Of a stretch of DNA of 64,000 nt, positions 59,961-64,000 are shown piece after piece. A program made the translations under genes and the position numbers. Below the pieces are notes generated by a model. That model searched no databases. It was given only the letters and a program-made list of their open reading frames with translations, and was not told the DNA's origin. Numbering within the stretch: position 1 is the stretch's first letter; every line of letters starts with the position of its first letter. Origin of the DNA: an uncultured Brachyspira sp. (GTDB lineage: Bacteria; Spirochaetota; Brachyspiria; Brachyspirales; Brachyspiraceae); NCBI RefSeq assembly GCF_910588665.1, contig NZ_CAJUPR010000006.1, positions 94,933 through 158,932 on the forward strand. The letters run 5' to 3'.

Positions 59961-60968
59961 TTATGATACCGATGTAGTTTTAAACAGATAAACAACATAT
60001 AATATATAAATAATTAAAAATATACTTCCCTTTATCTTGCCCAAACTCTTTCCTTTAATTGTAAAAAGCAGTAATAATAATCCTGCAAATAACATAACAG
60101 AAAAATCTATTAAATAATTCTGAGTTTTATCTAAAATAATACCGCCGAATTTAAATGAGGCTATGGAAGATATGCCCAAAACTCCTCCCACATTAAATAT
60201 ATTGCTTCCCACTATATTGCCTATAGATATATCCGATTCTTTTTTTAAAGCGGCTATTAAGCTTGTAGCAAGCTCAGGTATGCTTGTTCCTACTGCAACA
60301 ACTATAAAACCTATTACATGACTGCTTAAAAAATTACTGAATATTCCCGTAACACCTTTAATAAATATATCTGAGCCGAATGCTAGGGCAAGTACAGCAG
60401 CTGTTATTTTAAATATTGCCATTAAAACAGAATTATTTCTTCCAGATGATGAAACTTCTTTTTCAAATGCGGCTAATTCTTCTTTATCTTTTGATATTAC
60501 ACTGTACAAATAATAAACATATATGCATAATAAAATAAGAAGTATTATTCCCTCATATACGGATATTTTATCTCCGCTTAAAGTTTTTGCAGACATATTA
60601 AAAAGCATAATGCATAAAGCAATATACATTATAAACATAAAAATAATAGAAACATAATATGACTTTTTTCCCGCCTGCATATTTATAAATAAAGCTGAAA
60701 CTCCGAGTACAAATACAACATTAAATATATTGCTTCCTATAACATTGCCTACTGCAATGGAGCTTTCCCCCCTCAAAGCACCAAATAAACTTACAAAAAG
60801 TTCAGGCATAGATGTACCCATAGCAACAACGGTAAGCCCTATAACTATAGGAGGTATTTTTAATTTATTTGCCGCCATGACGCTGCCATCAACAATATAT
60901 GTTCCGCCTAAATATAATAAAAATATTCCAGCCGCTGTAAAAAACGCATTCAATAAAATATTTTCCAT
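59961..60968 (-). CDS. Calcium/sodium antiporter (YrbG-like)
   Basis: A 335-residue polytopic protein with the two inverted alpha repeats of CaCA exchangers: VAMGTSMPELFVSLFGALRGESSIAVGNVIGSNIFN and VAVGTSIPELATSLIAALKKESDISIGNIVGSNIFN (the acidic residues bind Ca2+). About ten helices. It exports Ca2+ using Na+ or H+; ion choice is inferred. The 29-bp gap to the upstream membrane protein suggests cotranscription. Confidence 0.93.
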   Translation of the reverse strand: MENILLNAFFTAAGIFLLYLGGTYIVDGSVMAANKLKIPPIVIGLTVVAMGTSMPELFVSLFGALRGESSIAVGNVIGSNIFNVVFVLGVSALFINMQAGKKSYYVSIIFMFIMYIALCIMLFNMSAKTLSGDKISVYEGIILLILLCIYVYYLYSVISKDKEELAAFEKEVSSSGRNNSVLMAIFKITAAVLALAFGSDIFIKGVTGIFSNFLSSHVIGFIVVAVGTSIPELATSLIAALKKESDISIGNIVGSNIFNVGGVLGISSIASFKFGGIILDKTQNYLIDFSVMLFAGLLLLLFTIKGKSLGKIKGSIFLIIYILYVVYLFKTTSVS

Positions 60969-60997
60969 ATATGCCGTTTCCTTTTTATTAAAATAAT

Positions 60998-61579
60998 TTA
61001 CTGCTCTTTGTTATATATGTCTGTGCTTTTTTCATAATTATTATTTAAGCTTTGAGAATCGGATCCGCTTATTTCTCCTATATTTTTTTTACTGAATATT
61101 GATATTATAAATACTATCAGGCATATAATTAATACAAAAAGAACTAAAGCCGCTGAAAGCCATAAAGGCGAAAGAACCCAAATCCAGCTCCAAGCAACAG
61201 CATTAAATAATTTTAATATTACAAATATAATTCCTAAAAATGCAAAAAATAACGAAGCTATATTTAATACTGAAAAATTATTATTTAATGATGCCTGTTT
61301 GGTATTATTATTAATGTCTTCGGATAAATTTGAAGCATCATCTGAATCTTTTTTATTTTTAAAAAACATAGAATTAAAAACAACTGAAAATATTATTAAT
61401 ATCACTTCCAATAATAATATGCTTAGAACCAAATACCAATTTAAATCAATCAAAACTTTTGATAATTTTAAAAGCGCTAAAATAATTATAAAGACAGGCA
61501 AAAGCCTTAAAGAAAAATTTAATAAATTTCTAATAAGATATAAAACAGCCATTGTAAAAACATTTTTTACTTTTCCCAT
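60998..61579 (-). CDS. Membrane protein of unknown function
   Basis: A 193-residue inner-membrane protein with four hydrophobic segments at about 22-42, 46-70, 104-122 and 133-160, and a polar central loop (about 75-100) and a polar, Asn/Ser-rich tail. The stretch AVAWSWIWVLSPLWLSAAL recalls short TMEM185-like membrane proteins, but I cannot assign it. It is upstream of the antiporter, presumably in the same message. Confidence 0.6.
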   Translation of the reverse strand: MGKVKNVFTMAVLYLIRNLLNFSLRLLPVFIIILALLKLSKVLIDLNWYLVLSILLLEVILIIFSVVFNSMFFKNKKDSDDASNLSEDINNNTKQASLNNNFSVLNIASLFFAFLGIIFVILKLFNAVAWSWIWVLSPLWLSAALVLFVLIICLIVFIISIFSKKNIGEISGSDSQSLNNNYEKSTDIYNKEQ

Positions 61580-61696
61580 AATATAAATTCCTATAAATAC
61601 AATATATTTATAAATAATATATATTATTTTAATTAAATTTAAACAGCAATTCAGAGTATTTTTTTATAAAAATATTTTTTAATTTATAAAATTAAG

Positions 61697-62029
61697 CTAC
61701 TCTGCTTTTACCTGTATAACTAATATTTTAAATGCTTCCGAAGCTTTTAAAGAATGCATGGCATTTGCAGGTATTAATATTGATTCTCCGAACATCAATT
61801 CAGATTTTTCTTCTTCAATTGTTATTTCAGCCTTACCTTCAAGCATAAAAACCAGAACATCGCCTGTACTTGAATGCGGAGGTATATTCATATTCTTATC
61901 TGCAGATATTATCTTTATTGCTAAGCTTTTTCTATCAACCAGAGATAATGCAGATATATCTTTAATAGGTATCAAATCTTTTAATGAAACTGCCTTTTTA
62001 TAATCAATATTATTAATATATCTTTCCAT
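61697..62029 (-). CDS. Small cupin-domain protein
   Basis: A 110-residue single cupin: NMNIPPHSSTGDVLVFMLEGKAEITIEEEKSELMFGESILIPANAMHSLKA. Conserved cupin motif 1 has only one His (PPHSS) and motif 2 has MHSLKA, so a metal site is partial. Binding of a small molecule is possible. It follows pyrG by 16 bp and is probably cotranscribed. Confidence 0.8.
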   Translation of the reverse strand: MERYINNIDYKKAVSLKDLIPIKDISALSLVDRKSLAIKIISADKNMNIPPHSSTGDVLVFMLEGKAEITIEEEKSELMFGESILIPANAMHSLKASEAFKILVIQVKAE

Positions 62030-62045
62030 TTTTTAAATTTCCTTT

Positions 62046-63656
62046 TTATTTTTTAATCTTTGCCGCCTCTATAAAACCTACAAATAAAGGATGCGGATTA
62101 GTAATTCTTGATTTTAATTCGGGGTGAAACTGAACTCCTATCATAAAAGGATGATCTTTTATCTCAACAATCTCGGCTAAATCAGCATTCTTTAATTTTC
62201 CCGTTACAATAAATCCCGATTTTTCCATTTCATTTATATATTCATTATTAAACTCATATCTATGTCTATGTCTTTCGCTGATTTCAGTTTTATTATATAA
62301 TTTATGAGCTAAGCTTCCGCTTTTTATATCGCATTCAAATGCCCCCAATCTCATAGTTGCACCTTTAAGTATATTTTTTTTCTGCTCTTCCATAAGCGTA
62401 ATTATAGGATTTTTAGCGTTTTCTTTTACCTCTATAGTATTTGCATCCTCCAATTTAAGAACATTTCTTGCAAACTCAACACTCATAAGCTGCATGCCTA
62501 AGCATATACCGAAATAAGGTATTTTATTTTCTCTTGCATATTTAATAGCATGTATCTTTCCTTCTATTCCCCTCTCTCCGAATCCTCCGGGTATTATAAG
62601 TCCATGAACATCTTTAAAATATTTTTCCGTGTTATCATTTTCCAAATCTTCGGCAGAAATCCATTCTATATCAACATTAATATCATTATATATGCCTGCA
62701 TGATTTAATGCCTCAGTTAAAGATATATAAGCGTCTTTCATAGAAATATATTTTCCCGCAACGGCTATTTTTACTCTTTCATTTTTTATTGCTATATTCT
62801 TCTGTCTGCATATTAAATCAGTCCAATCAGACAAATCTATCTTTGCAGTCTGCAATTTAAAATGCCTGCATACCACATCGGAAAGCCCCTGAGATTCAAG
62901 CATTAAAGGTACAGCGTATATATTAGGTTCGTCAAAGTTTTCAAACACATTCTGCTTAGGAAGATTGCAGAATAAAGCTATTTTAGATTTATGAGATTCC
63001 TGCAGATGCTTATTAGTTCTGCATACTAAAATATCGGGTATAATACCGCTTTGCATAAGTTCTTTTACGCTATGCTGAGTCGGCTTAGTTTTTATCTCTT
63101 CGGAAGAACTTATAAAAGGAATAAGCGTAACATGTATATACAAAACATTATCCTGACCTAATTCCGTTTTAACCTGTCTTATAGCTTCAATATAAGGCAG
63201 AGACTCTATATCGCCTATGGTTCCGCCTATTTCAGTAATAACAATATCTGTTCTTTTTGTATCATTTTCTCTGTATATTCTGCTTTTTATTTCATTTGTA
63301 ATATGAGGTATAACCTGAACCGTTTCTCCTAAATATTTGCCTTCCCTCTCCATATTTATAACATGCTGATATATTTTTCCAGTAGTAACATTGCTGAATT
63401 TATTTAAATTCTCATCTATAAATCTTTCATAATGCCCTATATCCAAATCGGTTTCCGCTCCGTCATCTGTAACGAACACTTCCCCATGCTGAAAAGGGCT
63501 CATAGTTCCGGGATCAACATTTATATAAGGATCAAATTTCTGTATAGTTACGCTTAATCCCCTAGCCTTTAAAAGTCTTCCCAATGAAGATGCTGTTATT
63601 CCTTTTCCTAATCCCGACACAACACCGCCCGTTACAAATATGTATTTAGTGTTCAT
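62046..63656 (-). CDS. pyrG: CTP synthase
   Basis: A 536-residue glutamine-hydrolysing CTP synthase. N-terminal synthetase with FVTGGVVSGLGKGITASSLGRLLKARG, DPYINVDPGTMSPFQHGEVFVTDDGAETDLDIGHYERF; C-terminal glutaminase with IPYFGICLGMQLMSVEFARN (Cys nucleophile) and GVQFHPELKS (His/Glu). Complete. Converts UTP to CTP; a small cupin gene follows. Confidence 0.97.
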   Translation of the reverse strand: MNTKYIFVTGGVVSGLGKGITASSLGRLLKARGLSVTIQKFDPYINVDPGTMSPFQHGEVFVTDDGAETDLDIGHYERFIDENLNKFSNVTTGKIYQHVINMEREGKYLGETVQVIPHITNEIKSRIYRENDTKRTDIVITEIGGTIGDIESLPYIEAIRQVKTELGQDNVLYIHVTLIPFISSSEEIKTKPTQHSVKELMQSGIIPDILVCRTNKHLQESHKSKIALFCNLPKQNVFENFDEPNIYAVPLMLESQGLSDVVCRHFKLQTAKIDLSDWTDLICRQKNIAIKNERVKIAVAGKYISMKDAYISLTEALNHAGIYNDINVDIEWISAEDLENDNTEKYFKDVHGLIIPGGFGERGIEGKIHAIKYARENKIPYFGICLGMQLMSVEFARNVLKLEDANTIEVKENAKNPIITLMEEQKKNILKGATMRLGAFECDIKSGSLAHKLYNKTEISERHRHRYEFNNEYINEMEKSGFIVTGKLKNADLAEIVEIKDHPFMIGVQFHPELKSRITNPHPLFVGFIEAAKIKK

Positions 63657-64000
63657 ATAATCCTCATTTAATTTTTATTTATTTATAATACAATATATTT
63701 TAACATTATCATAAATTATTATTAAATCAAGGGTTTAGGCTTGTGTTTTTTAATATTCGTTATTTAATATTGCTGCTATGCTTTATTATTGCTATGTGAG
63801 CTCCGCTTTTTTTATTTATTTTTCTATTTTTTATTATTCTATATTGCTGGGATTGTATTTTATTATTTGATTTATTTGTTCTTTTTTGTACGGGCAAAAA
63901 AGAACCAAAAAAGCCCGCTTCTTTTTTTATCAAAAAAAGAAGAAAAAAAACAATTACATTATTTAAAGATTATTTTTTATTGATGGTAAAGTTTTTATTG
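63657..64000. other. Region upstream of pyrG with inverted repeats
   Basis: The first 210 bases are AT-rich without a supported gene. Bases 63875-63945 hold a dense set of inverted repeats (see findings). No ORF with credible start or composition. Confidence 0.5.
63918..63942. repeat. Perfect 11-bp inverted repeat
   Basis: CTTCTTTTTTT (63918-63928) and AAAAAAAGAAG (63932-63942) around ATC. Adjacent overlapping repeats are described in the findings. Confidence 0.85.

Noticed and set aside
63789..63983. Plus-strand ORF of 64 codons at the right edge
   Set aside because: Low-complexity Phe/Tyr/Lys product over inverted repeats, no ribosome site.
1..64000. CRISPR arrays, insertion sequences, prophage, rRNA, origin of replication
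   Set aside because: No spaced direct repeats, transposase, integrase, phage structural gene, rRNA or dnaA-box cluster was found on reading.

Overview
The window is very AT-rich chromosomal DNA with short intergenic gaps, many N-terminal lipoboxes, periplasmic-flagella genes (FliO, FliS), an outer-membrane/LPS export set and many short exported proteins of no clear family. This fits a spirochaete of the Brachyspira type. The genus is my inference from overall gene content and style; no rRNA or other decisive marker is present. I saw no insertion sequence, prophage, CRISPR array or rRNA gene. Three tRNA genes are present, none encoding its CCA end.

Layout. 1-4.9 kb: tail of an outer-membrane barrel protein, a large DUF4132 protein, a flavodoxin/ferredoxin protein and tRNA-Ser(GCU). 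4.9-17.2 kb: FliO, FliS with a carbohydrate-binding-fold lipoprotein, aldo/keto reductase, MTA/SAH nucleosidase, PTS enzyme I, envelope proteins, acyl-ACP thioesterase, an alpha/beta hydrolase and PgeF. 17.3-25.4 kb: one branched-chain amino-acid operon, ilvB-ilvN-ilvC-leuA-leuC-leuD-leuB on the minus strand, preceded by its own promoter and an unlisted 49-codon ORF that ends in a Leu/Ile-rich, rare-codon stretch, a strong candidate regulatory leader peptide. 25.4-33.3 kb: SanA-like protein, GltS, two cyclophilins, LysM, META-domain and ankyrin exported proteins. 33.3-38.3 kb: rpsF-ssb-rpsR, DsbD, RpiB, a helix-turn-helix protein and RadC. 38.6-48 kb: FeoA-FeoB fusion, SecA, two related lipoproteins and an outer-membrane protein whose promoter abuts a T19/A19 tract. 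48.2-52.7 kb: kdsC-lptC-lptA-lipoprotein with overlapping ends, tRNA-Ser(UGA) and tRNA-Arg(CCU), truA. 52.7-64 kb: an orphan ABC binding lipoprotein, a DegT-fold protein lacking the PLP lysine, a divided metal ABC transporter, two META lipoproteins with an ABC permease/ATPase pair, a Ca2+/Na+ antiporter, a cupin and CTP synthase.

How genes work together. The ilv-leu operon covers acetolactate synthase, reductoisomerase and the whole leucine branch; ilvD and a branched-chain transaminase are not here. KdsC, LptC and LptA form an LPS/LOS inner-core and export unit. Iron (FeoAB) and zinc/manganese-type (TroA/ZnuA, ATPase, permease) uptake genes share a dyad motif, ATGTT-N10-AACAT, in their promoters, suggesting one metalloregulator. 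META-domain lipoproteins occur three times at two loci.

Gene-free stretches above 300 bases: 25038-25462 holds the leader ORF and two divergent promoters; 31956-32329 holds the ankyrin-gene promoter and a terminator; 38322-38642 holds a terminator-like inverted repeat and little else; 63657-64000 holds a set of inverted purine/pyrimidine repeats that may be a dispersed element.
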